Both the position numbers and the translations under genes were made by a program. The notes under the pieces are model-generated. The model had not been told where the DNA came from. It did no database searches and worked only from the letters and a program-made list of their open reading frames with translations. From Adiantum capillus-veneris (lineage: Eukaryota > Streptophyta > Polypodiopsida > Polypodiales > Pteridaceae): a DNA stretch of 64,000 nt. Below, piece by piece: positions 50,479 to 61,967 of this stretch. How positions within the stretch are numbered: position 1 is the first letter of the stretch; each line of letters opens with the position of its first letter. The DNA is taken from the NCBI GenBank assembly GCA_014529385.2, contig CM043942.1, positions 110,047,641 through 110,111,640 on the forward strand, given 5' to 3'.

Positions 50479-51034
50479 GTACAAGCAGGTCTTTGGATGG
50501 TGAGCGCGAGGGTGATCTATTAGGTGTTCTTGGAGATTCTTGGTTGCGAGTGGGCAATTTGCCAATAATTGCTTGGAGTGGTAGAAGTATGGTTTTGATG
50601 GTTTGGATATGCAGTTGGATATGTGCCTTGGTGTGGCACTATGCAAGGGTGTTGCAGATGGACAAAAGGGACCAATGCAAGGTGCTTGACCCAGGCGGTT
50701 GATAACAACTAAAGAAGGGGGTTGGGCAACCCGTATGAACCAAGACGGCGGGTACCAGTGTACATATGGTAGGTGGTTTTCCAGGGTATAGAGAGTTTGT
50801 TTCTGATGTGCAGTTTTTTAGTGCAATAAGCCCATGTGTGGTCGAACATAGATGTTCAACGAGGGGGTGGGCAATGATGGTGCAGCCAAAGTTGGTCCGA
50901 GCTAGGAAATGGTCTATGCCAAGCAGAGGTAGCAGTCGAGTGCAGTGCAGAAGGCTAGGACAGGTGCCAAGGCCCTAGGCAGCCAAAGGGTAGCGGGAAT
51001 GTATGCTTAAAGCGGTTTTTTAGGTCAAAAGTAT
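50479..51034 (+). other. 556-bp unrelated tail of copia copy 1
   Basis: Copies 1 and 2 match up to TATAGTAG (50478). Copy 1 then has 556 bp with no counterpart in copy 2 and no polypurine tract before LTR 2. I recognise nothing coding in it. Confidence 0.8.
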
Positions 51035-51225
51035 GTTGGGGTATAAAGCCCAATGTGGTCGCCCAGGTAAGTAGGCGGGCCGCCAGGTATGTACACATAT
51101 TCTTTTGTAAAAACCTAATAAGAACTCACTATGCTCTACACATTACAGTAGAGCGAGTTCACCATATCGTCGTGCTCTTCTTCTCGCACTCTCTCTCACG
51201 TCGCACTTCCGCTCGTACTCCTTCA
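51035..51225 (+). repeat. copia LTR 2 (shared)
   Basis: 191 bp, differing from LTR 1 at only a few positions. It is followed by a primer site at 51228-51239. Confidence 0.93.
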
Positions 51226-52337
51226 ACTGGTATCAGAGCTCAGATCGAGGCTCGGGGCAGCACTGCAGGAGGCTAGAGTCACCAGCTCAGATTGGAGTGA
51301 AATTCGACAGGCGAAGACACGGCCCCAAATCTCGTGGGAGAAATCGAAGGGCTCCGTGTTGTCAGAATTTCATTCTGAGGTCATCTCGGCCACCATTTGG
51401 CTTCGACAAAGGTCTGCGCAGGCCATTTTGGACTACGTGGTCTCGACGGGTGCAGAACCGACTCTGCAAATTTGGGGTTTTCGGCCTACGACTGCAGGTG
51501 TTGAGGATATCGACACTCCCAGAGTGCTGATTTGTGGTTGTCTACACATCGAAGGACGGCTCACAGTTCTTGGAGGCGTGTCACATACGACACGGGCGCA
51601 TCTACACACAGATTGTAGGTGACATCCACTAGCTCATCAGGTAGCTTGTGTTTGCTGCTTGATATTCCAGATTTCTTTCTGACATTGCAGGTACTTCCAC
51701 ATGGGATGTATTGTCAGAGATGATGTATGTCTGTTGAGGGTTTGCTGGCTGTGAGTCACGCAGCAAACAACCGCCGCAGCGGTTACAGCATACAGTGGAA
51801 AATTTGTGGATGTATGACTTTGCGGGAAGTCTATGTATTGTCAGATTTACTGCAGCCTTTGTTGAGGGTCGAGTGAGGTTTTATTGAGCTGGGGGATTCT
51901 CGAATGTTGAGATCCTTTCGGTGATACAGGTCTTGGAACGATCCCTCGAGCACCCTTAGATAGGCAACTAAGATGTATTGACTGTGAGTTAGATAGTTGG
52001 GATTGCATCTTTGCTTTACTGCCGTTGAGGCATTGTCGCAATCTATGCTTACAGGACAGTGACAGGACAGTCAGAGACAGTACAGGTGCAGGACAGGTTT
52101 ACCCACAGCTTATAGTGTTAGAGAGATAGTGGTTTTTTGAGCTGTTTTTTGGTCTGTTTTTTGGTCTGTTTTTTGAGTACACCAGGGCCATTTTACAAAG
52201 GAGACTCTGTCGAAATTTCTGCAGAATCTGAAGCTTTCTTGGTTCATTTGACAGGTTGATATTGGTTCAGAGGTCAGTTTACAGGGGAAACTCTGGCGGA
52301 TTTTTCCCAGGAAAGTAAACTACTGTGAAGCGTAGCT

Positions 52338-55300
52338 ATGGCTGGATCACAGGACACTGCTCTTTACAATATCAAGAAGCTGGATGGAACCAATTTCCCA
52401 TTGTGGAAGAAGCAGATTTGGCACGTGTTCGTACAAAAGCAGCAGATAAAACCTATAAAGCTCAAGGGGATAAAACCAGAAGATATGGACGAAGATGAAT
52501 GGAGCGAAATGGATGAATTGGCACTTTCTACCATTATGCTGACTTTGGCAGAAAGCGTTTACTTCAATGTAGCAGACGAGATGTCGGCTTATCAAGCATG
52601 GTTAAAGCTGAGTGATCTTTATGAGAAGCAGAGTGCAACTTCACAGGTATACTGGCTTAAGAAGCTTGTTGACTTGAAGATGAAAGAAGGGACACCTATG
52701 TCCAATCATCTGAATGAATTCAACAGAATCTACAGTCAATTGTCAGCTCAAGGTGTCAAGTTTGATGAACCTGTTAGAGCTATGTTCCTGTTGATCACAT
52801 TGCCGGAAAGTTGGGACACTTTTCGCACAGCTTTGAGTAATTCTGCACCTCCAGATGGTTTGAACATAGCAGGTGTAGAAGGAAGTCTGCTTACTGAAGA
52901 AACCAATAGAAAGACAATGGACAAAGGCAAAGGAACAGCCTTAGTTGTCAGGGGAAGGACCAAAGAAAAGTACAAAGGTGGAAAGAGGAATCAGTCTCGT
53001 AGCAAGTCCCGCAGTGCTACAGGCAAGAGTGACATAGAATGCTACCATTGTGGCAAGAAGGGTCACATGAAAAGAGACTACAGAGAATGGAAAGCAGAAA
53101 AAGGCAAAGAGAAAGCTGAAGACAATGGTGAGAAGAACAAGTCCTCAGTGAAGATTCAAGAAATAAATGTGACAAACACTGTTGCAGAGGATGACAGTCT
53201 AGTGTCAGGAGACATCTACTTCTTGAAGAATACAATGGACTCAGCTCTTCTTACAGCATCTGATGGAAATGCACTGAGTGACTGGATTATAGACTCAGGG
53301 GCATCACTTCAAGTGTCTCCAAAGAAGGAGTGGTTTACTTCTTATGTGACCACTAAAGATCATGTTCGGCTAGGCAATGGGGAGACATGTGAGATCTTAG
53401 GTGTTGGAGATGTTCAATTGAAGTTTCAGAATGGCTCTTCTTTCACGCTGAAGAATGTGAGACATGTTCCCGCAATTACAAAGAGCTTGATCAGCACAGG
53501 TTTACTTGATGATGCTGGCTACGTCACCACTTTTGGACAGAACATGCGGAAGATATCCAAGGGTTCTATGACAGTAGCACATGGAGTAAAGTCTGGAGGA
53601 CTTTACATGATATATGTATCAAATGTCTCTAAAAATGTAATCAATGTAACCGAGCAGCCGAACGTTTCTTTGTGGCATAGCCGATTAGGACATATGTCCA
53701 AGAAGGGAATGGAAATCTTGTCTCGTTCTGGTTATTTTCCTGGCTTTTCATTTAATGATTTTGAATTCTGTGAACATTGTCTGTATGGTAAGCAAACACA
53801 GCAGCCACGTAAGCATAGAGGCAGTAGAAGAGATACACAGTTGGCACTTGTTCATAGTGATTTGTGTGGACCTATGCCTAACCTATCTCTAGGGGGAGCT
53901 TCTTACTTTATGACATTTATAGATGATTACTCGAGGAAATTATGGGTTTACTTTCTCAAGCACAAGGATGAAGCGTTTAGTGTTTTCAAACCGTTTGTGA
54001 CACTTGTGGAGAATCAGAGTGGCAAGAAGCTTAAATGCTTATGCACTGACAATGGTGGAGAGTATGTTTCAAAGGCCTTTCAAGACTTTTGTGAGTCAAA
54101 AGCTATAAAACGTGAACTTACTGCTCCTTACAATCCTCCTCAAAATGGTGTTGCTGAGAGGATGAATAGGACCATACAAGAGAAGGTCAGAAGTATGTTG
54201 TCTAATGCACAATTGCCAAATGGGTTTTGGGCTGAAGCTGTATCAACAGCTGTTCATATTGTAAATAGATCTCCTAGCAAGGTTTTGCAGAAGGATTCAG
54301 TGCTAGAGATGGTATGGTCAGGCAAAATGCCCTCATACAAGCATCTCAGAGTCTTTGGCTGTGAGGCATATACTCACGTTCCAAAGGAATTTAGGAACAA
54401 ACTTGAGCCAAAGAGTAGAAAGTGCATCTTTCTAGGCTATGGTAATTCTGGTTAGATGGGGTACAGACTTTGGGATCCCGAATTCAGAAAGGTTGTCCGC
54501 AGCAATGATGTTCACTTTAATGAATCCAAATATCATTCTAAACCAGAGAGGGTTGAGGAGATTAGAAGAGTTGTCTTCCAAGAAGATGGACCTGCACGTG
54601 CAAGACAAAATGTCAGGGCTCAAGAGGAGCAAGGACAGGATAGAGTGGAACCACAGGTTGTGGCTGAGCCTGAGCCACCTATTGTGCGTAGATCTGGACG
54701 TGTCACGCAACCTTCTGATAGGTTTGTTCCATCTATGAACTATGTCATGTTGACTGATTGCAATGAGCCTTCATGTTACAAGGAAGCAGTGCAAATGAAG
54801 GACTCCGGGAATTGGCAATTGGCCATGCAGTCAGAGATGACAGCTCTGCATAAAAACAAGACATGGAAGCTAGTTAAATTACCACAGGGCAAAAAGGCTC
54901 TACCTTGTAAATGGGTTTATAGGTATAAGATCACCGCTCATGATAGTCAGCCAAAGTACAAAGCAAGGCTTGTTGCCAAGGGCTTTAAGCAAGAACAAGG
55001 CATTGACTTTGATGAAGTCTTCTCTCCGGTGGTCAAGATGACTACATTGAGATGCTTTCTTGCATTGGTTGCCATATTAGATTTGGTGTTGCACCAAATG
55101 GATGTCAAGACAGCGTTCTTGCATGGTGATTTAGATGTGGAAATTTACATGCAGCAGCCAGAAGGGTTTGTTGAGAAAGGCAAGGAAGATTGGGTATGCC
55201 AGTTGTTAAAGAGTCTTTATGGCTTAAAACAATCACCGAGGGCATGGTACCATAAATTCCACAAGTTTATGCTTTCTCAAGGCTACAAACGTAGTGAGTT

Positions 55301-56318
55301 CGATCACTGTCTATATACAAAGAAGGCTAAGGATGGTAGTTGGCCGATCCTTATTTTGTATGTGGATGACATGTTGATTGCTGGCAAGCACTTGGAAGAA
55401 ATTTCAGCTTTGAAGTCAAAGATGGCAAAATCGTTTGACATGAAAGACATGGGTGAGGCAAGTCATATACTTGGTATGCGCATTGAGAGAGACAGATCAA
55501 AGAAGTTGATTTGGTTATCTCAAACAGAGTATATTGACAAGGTTTTGCAACGTTTCAATATGGAGAAGGGAAAGGCACTGAGTGTTCCATTGCCACCATA
55601 TGTGAAACTTAGCATTCAAGATTGTCCTGTGTCTGAGGAAGAACATGATGAAATGGATAAGATTCCATATGCATCTGCAGTGGGTAGTTTGATGTATGCA
55701 ATGATTGCTACTCGCCCAGACATTGCATTTGCAGTGGGAGTAGTAAGACGAGACATGTCAAACCCAGGCAAGAAACATTGGGAGGAAGTGAAAGGAATAT
55801 TGAGATACCTGAAAGCTACAAAGAGTATGCGTATAAGCTATGGGATTCAGGAGCTAAGTGTAAAGGGTTTTACGAACTCAGATTATGCAGGTGACTCAGA
55901 CAACCGAAGGTCTACGTCAGGGTATGGCTTTACATTGGCTGGTGGAGCAGTATCATGGCGTTCTAGATTACAAGATTGTGTTACTCAGTCTACTATAGAG
56001 GCTGAATATGTTGCAACATCAGAGGCATGCAAAGAATCAATTTGGCTTAATCGACTAGTAACAGATTTGGGAATCAAAGAAGAGATGCCTGTGTTATATT
56101 GTGATAGTCAAAATGCTATACAATTGGCTCGCAATCCAGTTTATCACTCAAAGACAAAGAATGTGGATGTGAAGTATTATTTCATCAGGGAAATGCTCGA
56201 GGATAAGCAACTTCAGCTTGTCAAAGTTCACACCACAGAAAATCCTGCTGATCTACTTACAAAAGGACTTCCCTCAGAGAGCTTTGCGCATTTTCGCAAG
56301 CAGTTAGGTGTAGGGTAG
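52338..56318 (+). pseudogene. gag-pol: copia gag-pol, copy 2
   Basis: Same length and domain order as copy 1. One in-frame TAG at 54453-54455 separates integrase from RT/RNase H, where copy 1 has GAG. The protease keeps IDSGA (Asp319). The knuckle has lost its last cysteine (CYHCGKKGHMKRDY, Tyr248). RT has YVDDMLIAG. Confidence 0.93.
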
Positions 56319-56393
56319 TACATCACTTCTCTACATCTCTTGTATATTAGCTTGTATAGTAGCTTCTCTCACACTTAAAGTACCACATTGGAC

Positions 56394-56407
56394 TTTAAGT
56401 GGGAGGT
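56394..56407 (+). other. copia polypurine tract (copy 2)
   Basis: TTTAAGTGGGAGGT directly precedes LTR 3. Confidence 0.7.
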
Positions 56408-56599
56408 TGTTGGGGTATAAAGCCCAATGTGGTCGCCCAGGTAAGTGGGCGGGTCGCCAGGTATGTACACATATTCTTTTGTAGAAAGCTAATAAGAGCT
56501 CACTATGCTCTACACATTACAGTAGAGCGAGTTCACCATATCGTCGTGCTCTTCTTCTCGCACTCTCTCTCGCATTGCACTTCCGCTCATACTCCTTCA
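56408..56599 (+). repeat. copia LTR 3
   Basis: 192 bp, slightly more diverged from LTRs 1 and 2 than these are from each other. The target duplication TCCAC follows. Confidence 0.93.
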
Positions 56600-56604
56600 T
56601 CCAC

Positions 56605-56899
56605 GTTCCTTATAATCTTGTCACTGCTACCTTTGTCATCAATAAGAAGCCCCTTTGACTGCTCTTCAATTTTTTGTTCCATGTCATCCTTGAAGATTAG
56701 CCAAGTCATGATTTGAATGGGCAATGAAAACCAGCTCTTCTTACCCCGACCACCTTGAATCCTCATCTCTGATTCCACCCATGCTTTGTCCTCTTCCTCC
56801 AGGTAGGACAAAAGTGTGCTCTTGTCAGACTCACCTAGCTTCCTAAGCTGGAACAGTCTATCCCCAAATGTGGTTGGCACAAAGGCAAACTCGTTTATC
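56605..56899 (-). pseudogene. exon 2, 5' part (before the copia insertion)
   Basis: It joins the previous exon in phase (IAEG to INEFAFVPTTFGDRLF). It is helical and charged: LRKLGESDKSTLL, WVESEMRIQGGRGKKSW, MEQKIEEQSKGLL. It ends at the target duplication and resumes at 45163 with VETLYRGKTSKFARI. Intron 57181-56900 contains a 28-bp tandem repeat (TTATTAATGGCAGTTCATTC-type) at 56930-56988. Confidence 0.6.
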
Positions 56900-57181
56900 C
56901 TATGTCAGACAAACATCAAAGAAAACGAAATTTATTAATGGCAGTTCATTCACAGTAAATTTATTAATGGCAATTCATTCACGGTAAAGACTAATGGAGC
57001 TTACTTGTTTAAGCGTGACAGGGAGAAAATTAATTCTCCAACATCTTGCTTCCTAAACTCTAGAAAATTGCATAAAACACTACAGTGCTTGCTTGTTCTA
57101 GAGGATTGTGCTGAGGAAAAATCAATACAAGTTTTACAACCAGCTATGCAGGAAATTCAAAATGGCTAAATATGATCTTAC

Positions 57182-58085
57182 CCTCAGCTATGCAAGCCAT
57201 CCATGCTCGATGTCTGTTCTTTCCATCCAAAATATGCAACATTCTGCCTGTAAGATAGGGACCCCACTCCTCGCTCTGAAGCAATTCCTCCTCGTACCTC
57301 TGGTTCAATTCCTCCTCGTACCTCTGGTTCAATTCCTTCCACCCATCATCCCAGCTCTCATGCATTGCATCTATTAACAAAGTCTGTTCTCCCTCCAAAT
57401 CATAGATACTGACGGTGAAGGCCCCTTTGCTGGGAATATAGCCACCCATTTTCTTGAAGCTCCTTGACATAGTCCTCTTTGTAAGTGGGCTAATCTTCCT
57501 AATTGCCTCGGTTGGAAGCATTCTGCATAGTGGGACCATAGGGGGTGGTTGGACGTGCTTCACTTTGATCCTCTCCAAAAATGCCTGTGGCGTTGAAGTT
57601 TCCAAAATTTTTCCATAGATCTATATCTTTTTCTTTCCTGTGGTAGCCGGGTCTAAGGTAGTGGTCTGGGTGGAGACACTCTCAGACTGACCATCGTCAT
57701 CCGCCTGGTCAGGCCCAGCTACACTGACAGCTACTAATTCTTGGGCTTCTTCGGCAAATTCATCCTGATCCCCTGAGCCATCTTCAGTTCCAACAACAAT
57801 ACCCACAACTTGGTCTGGGTTAGGAATCTCTTCCATGACAACATCAATAGTGTCGGCATGCTTCTCGGGGGACACTTCAGCTTCGTGGTCAGGACTGCTT
57901 CCTTGGAGGGATGTGGTAGCTTGATCTAGTGTACTGAGCAAATCACCCCTTCTTGCGAAAGTCCTTGAGCTACCTGCTATGCTAACAGCCTGTAAAATTT
58001 TCCTCTTTTTAACCATTGGAAGTTTGGATTCAATAACTAAGCAACATTTAGCTTTCATGCAAACTGACCTTGTCACCCATGACAT
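57182..58085 (-). pseudogene. exon 1: acidic N-terminus and ParB-like domain
   Basis: The start may be the ATG at 58085 or the one at 58016 (MVKKRK, a possible nuclear signal). An acidic low-complexity region (EEIPNPDQVV, DQDEFAEEAQE) is followed by a TAG at 57621-57623. The same frame then continues with SPLTKRTMSRSFKKMGGYIP, WDDGWKEL and HILDGKNRHRAWMACIAEG. The last motif resembles the conserved DGxxRxxA block of ParB/sulfiredoxin-fold domains. A 24-bp in-frame duplication repeats ELNQRYEE (57284-57335). The exon ends at a GTAAGA donor (57181). ParB assignment rests on this motif and the overall order, so it is moderate. Confidence 0.6.
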
Positions 58086-60674
58086 CTAGTTAGTATAACA
58101 CGACAATACCAAAGCTAACCACACACGCAATACCAAAGCTTGTCAAGTCGTTCAAGACCATTGGCCCACACACACAAGTGATTGTCACAAAGTCATTGCC
58201 CCCCACACACAAGTGCCTATCACAAAGTCGAGGCTGACCCGTCATCACGGAAAAGGCAGCTCCACTATAAATATAGTTAAAACAAGGTGGCTTTTAGAGA
58301 ACTGTGTCTCCACTATAGTTAAAATAGGGCGGCTCCACTGTAAATATAATTAAAACAGGGCGGATTTTTGAGATAGGGTGCAATTTTGAGAACTCGTCCA
58401 TTTGTAGCCGGCCCATTCAAATTCCTACATTTTGCAATAGATGCATCGGTACGAGCAAAAGAAAACTACGACTAAAAAACACAGATCATCGAACACTCAA
58501 AGACCCAAACTCATTTTCATCGGCATCAAACCTCCAAGTCATCAAGGCATCAAGACAATGGAAGAAGGTCACAGGTAAAACCTAATGTCGGACAACCCTT
58601 CGCTGCTCCATGGCGCCTTTCCAAGGTGGACAGACTGCAAAAACGTCCGGGATGTCTTTGATTGTTCAAATGCGCTCAACGCAATTGAACAATCAAAGAT
58701 TATTCACTAATCACTTCGCGCAGAGATGCACGTTTATAAGCTACCATGTCATAGTTTATAAGCTACCAGGTAATAGTTTATAACATTTTATTCCTATCTA
58801 AATGCAAGCCATTGCTATCCTGCAAACCATAGCCATAGTTGACCACAATGCTCTACTTAGCATTAGCATTTTTTCGTAATGAACATTGGTAAGAACTAGA
58901 TACGACTAATGCAACGAATTAAATACGACTGATGCAGCCTTCGATTTGCAATATCCTTTCGACACAAGTGGAGTTTGGTGATCTTAATAGAGCATACCAT
59001 AAATAGATAACTTACCCTCTTTACCAGCTGGTCAAGAGATCCATAACTACATTCTGCATGTGCTTAAAGTCATCTGAGATATGCAAACCTACGCTCACTC
59101 AAATTAATGGAGGCAAGAAAAGCCATGCTGCAGAGAAGTATACGAAGGCTAAGGTACACACGATGGCGCTTTGAGGTTCTGAGTTGGCCTCATCAGACAC
59201 ACAGAACATGGGAAGTGAACTTTCAAAAACCAAGCATGCTCATTTTGCTGAGTTTTAAGGTTAGAAAAAATTCAAGCAAAGAAATTCATGCTGGGTGACT
59301 CACTTTGCTGCGTGGTGAAAACGCCTTGAGGGGGCTGCATGGCATGAGAAATGCCTTCTTCATCTCCACCCAATCTCCACCTGTTTGCCTACTCTGGTTG
59401 CAGCTTTGCTTCGTCAAATGATCACCTACCCTGGGCGGCCACCTGAGCTCTGCTTCGTCAAATGATGACGTGAGCTTTGTCAAATGATCACCTAATCTGT
59501 GCGCTCTGCCATGGAAGACTACAATGTCAATGTCTTTGCCTTTGTTGAAGATGATGGAGATGACATGGCAGGGCTGGTTCTGTTTCGTTTGCAGTTTGTG
59601 GAGCCAAGGCAGCTAGGCACGTATTGCAAGGCAGATAGCTGCGTATTGCAAGTCATCTGGGCGCGTATTGCAAGGCAGGGGCATGGGTGCGAGAAGGAAA
59701 TTCGTAGAGCCACAATGGCAAAGGGAGGGAGGGCATCCTCTGTCCGATAGGGAAACTGGTGAAGGCATGAGTGCAAAGCAAGGCAGGGAGCAGGGCCTCC
59801 TCTTGCAAGCAAATGTGACGAGGGTGGGTGAGGGATGTATTGAGAGCTCGTGGGAACACCTTGGAGGAAAAAACCCTTGGGCGGCCACGTTTCTTTACCC
59901 GTCCTCTTGAGTGACCTTCAATTCTTTTCTGCGGTTCTCCTTGACCTTGCCCTGCGATGTCACCCAGGGGATGTCATACCTTGCTCCCGAGATCCTTCCT
60001 TCATAGAATGTACGTAGCCCTGTGCGACTAGCTTCACCCTGGACACACCAACGACCCGCCTTAATTACTTGATTACTTGATTTTACTTGATATAGCCGCC
60101 TTAATTACTTGACCCGCCTTAGTTAATAGCAGGTCCCTGGTCGTCTAAGAGGCATGTAGTGTATTTTAAGACGCATGTAGTGAATTTTGTGTATTTTTTG
60201 GAGCACTGGCATGTGCGCTGGTTTTTCTAAAATTAATTTTTTCATTTTTATGCAAAAAATTAGATATTTGATTATAGGTGCACTGCCAAAATCTTCTTGG
60301 GAGACCTCAATGGTGCTGCAATAGAAGTCCCTTTTCTCAATGGGGTAGCAATTGTTTCTACCTCATCTATGCATTGAAATCTGGTCTCTCAAGCAAGCTC
60401 TAGTGAAATTGGAACGGTTCAGTTGTAGGTATTGGCAAAGTGTGATGGGGTTCTGCAACCAGTGTCTGTTTTGCAAAGGAGACTGGGGCTTGATGATGAT
60501 AGCTACTTTCTTCTCAGCTGTGATTTGTCACAATACTATATTGCAAGCTTGCATTCTACCAAAGTAGAGTCCAAGCTTGGTGCCTCCAATCTTTCCCCAA
60601 TGTGAGTTGGTACACACTTGTCAATCCATGATTTATTGGATTTCTTGTTGACCTATTTCTTCTGTTTGGTGCAG
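58086..60674. other. divergent intergenic region with short tandem repeats
   Basis: It lies between the 5' ends of the ParB-methyltransferase and MULE genes. 58254-58363 holds about three partial copies of a GGCTCCACTATAAATATAG-type unit. 58168-58230 repeats CACACACAAGTG...TCACAAAGTC, and 58733-58790 repeats GTTTATAAGCTACCA. Part of the MULE 5' coding sequence may lie upstream of the splice acceptor at 60674, but I could not place it. Confidence 0.55.
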
Positions 60675-61501
60675 TATTTTGGAGGAGGAAATTAGAGACA
60701 ACACTCCTTCAAACAAACTTTTTAACAATCCGACCCTATGTAGTGCAGAGCCAATTGAAGTGGAGGATGATGATTTGTCATCTAATATATCATCCTTCAA
60801 GATTGTCAGACGGTTGACTCCAAATGACATTATCCATAGAGTTATAGCAAAGTGCACGTTGTTGGGGAGGGTCCGTGAGCTGCGTGCAAAAATCCCAAAT
60901 AACACAATCTTTGAATTGGTGGATGGATGTCAAATGGAGGGCATGGAGCAGAAGTACGACGGTAACCTCTGGACCAAACCTCAAACTCAGACAAGGGCCC
61001 TCAATGACTTGACTCTTCACAAAAGCATGTGTGGTGGTTCACTGAAATGTGTGAATGAGCGTTGTCCATTCTTTGCAAGGAGAGGGTCAGCCAACAAGCT
61101 TCATTGGTGTGGTCAGCTTCTTAAGTCTCCCATAGTTGGTAGCTATGCTTGCGGGAGCTTTGGTAATATAGAGTGCTTCTTTTGCAAGCATACCCCTCTT
61201 TGCATTGGGACATGTCCTGCCATTGCTTACTACTTTATGCCCAAAGGCACATCACATTCTCGACTTTTTATCCACTATGGGGAACACTCTCATGATGTTC
61301 GCTCAGGAATGTTCGTAAGCTTGTGTCTCAGGTTGTTAGCATGGATCATAGTGCGGGGCCAAGGAGAGTACAAATGAAAATTGGAAAGGAAATGGTACTT
61401 CGTGCTTTCACACATCAGGACAAGGGACCATCTGAGTTTATGTCTGAGCAGGAGTTGAGAGAGATGTCAAGAGAAATGGATGCATTCGTGAACCTTAAGA
61501 A

Positions 61502-61577
61502 GTAGGTTCAACTAATTGTACTACTCTTGACAACTTGACATTGATTTGTGCTAATCTATCATGGTTCTACTTGACAG
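61502..61577 (+). other. MULE gene intron
   Basis: Donor GTAGGT and acceptor TTGACAG. Splicing joins LKK to LKQM in phase and avoids the TAG at 61503. Confidence 0.65.
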
Positions 61578-61895
61578 GTTGAAACAAATGGTAGTGCAAA
61601 GTAGATGAGCAAATAGACCTGCAGGTGATGGGTTTGAGGCAATTCTTGAGTTGAAGAGAAAATGTCATTTTGAATTCTTTCATGGTTCTCGATTCCCACT
61701 ACAAGAAAATTCAGGGGACGAGAGATGATTTATATTCAAAATGTCCACAACCGGTGAAGGATCAGGGGTTAGCATAGTGAAAAGGATGGCCACTATTGGT
61801 ACCGGTGATCTTAGGCAATCTTGGGTCTGTTTTGATCACGTGCACAGAATTGAGGGTGGCTGGCATACCATGGGGGCGCATGTCTATGATCAGTT

Positions 61896-61967
61896 GTAAG
61901 TATTGATTTGGCCTAGCTCAGTGATGTAAATTTTGTGGCTAATTTCCATTTCACCATGTTTGTGCAG
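61896..61967 (+). other. MULE gene intron
   Basis: Donor GTAAGT and acceptor TTTGTGCAG, 72 bp. The join keeps the frame (YDQ to VAELLTIS). Confidence 0.75.

Larger units (their letters stand above)
45164..56599 (+). mobile_element. tandem Ty1/copia composite (LTR-int-LTR-int-LTR)
   Basis: Three 191-192 bp LTRs (45164-45355, 51035-51225, 56408-56599) enclose two nearly identical internal regions. The outer ends are flanked by a perfect TCCAC duplication (45159-45163 and 56600-56604), so the composite occupies one insertion site. Each LTR is followed, where an internal region starts, by TGGTATCAGAGC. Each internal region has a leader of about 1.1 kb and a single 3981-bp gag-pol frame in copia order. 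The first copy carries a 556-bp unrelated tail before the middle LTR. Confidence 0.93.
42942..58085 (-). pseudogene. ParB-like/DNA methyltransferase gene, interrupted
   Basis: A spliced minus-strand gene whose parts are given in separate entries. Inferred introns: 57181-56900, 44657-44578, 44462-44379, 44032-43933 and 43521-43192, all GT-AG on the minus strand. The copia composite (45164-56599) lies within one exon, and the coding frame continues exactly across the join when one TCCAC copy is kept. Lesions are an in-frame TAG at 57621-57623, an in-frame TGA at 44882-44884, and two junctions (44032-43933 and 43521-43192) that are one base out of phase with the obvious splice sites. Either the gene is dead or those boundaries are wrong. 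Fusion of a ParB-like domain to an N4/N6 methyltransferase is known from phage and bacterial proteins; the plant introns argue against contamination. Confidence 0.68.

Noticed and set aside
42942-58085. Bacterial or phage contamination as the source of the ParB-methyltransferase sequence
   Set aside because: GT-AG introns interrupt it and plant LTR retrotransposons sit inside an exon with a target duplication.
58254-58363. CRISPR-like array
   Set aside because: Units are partial, unevenly spaced and without spacers, in a plant nuclear context.
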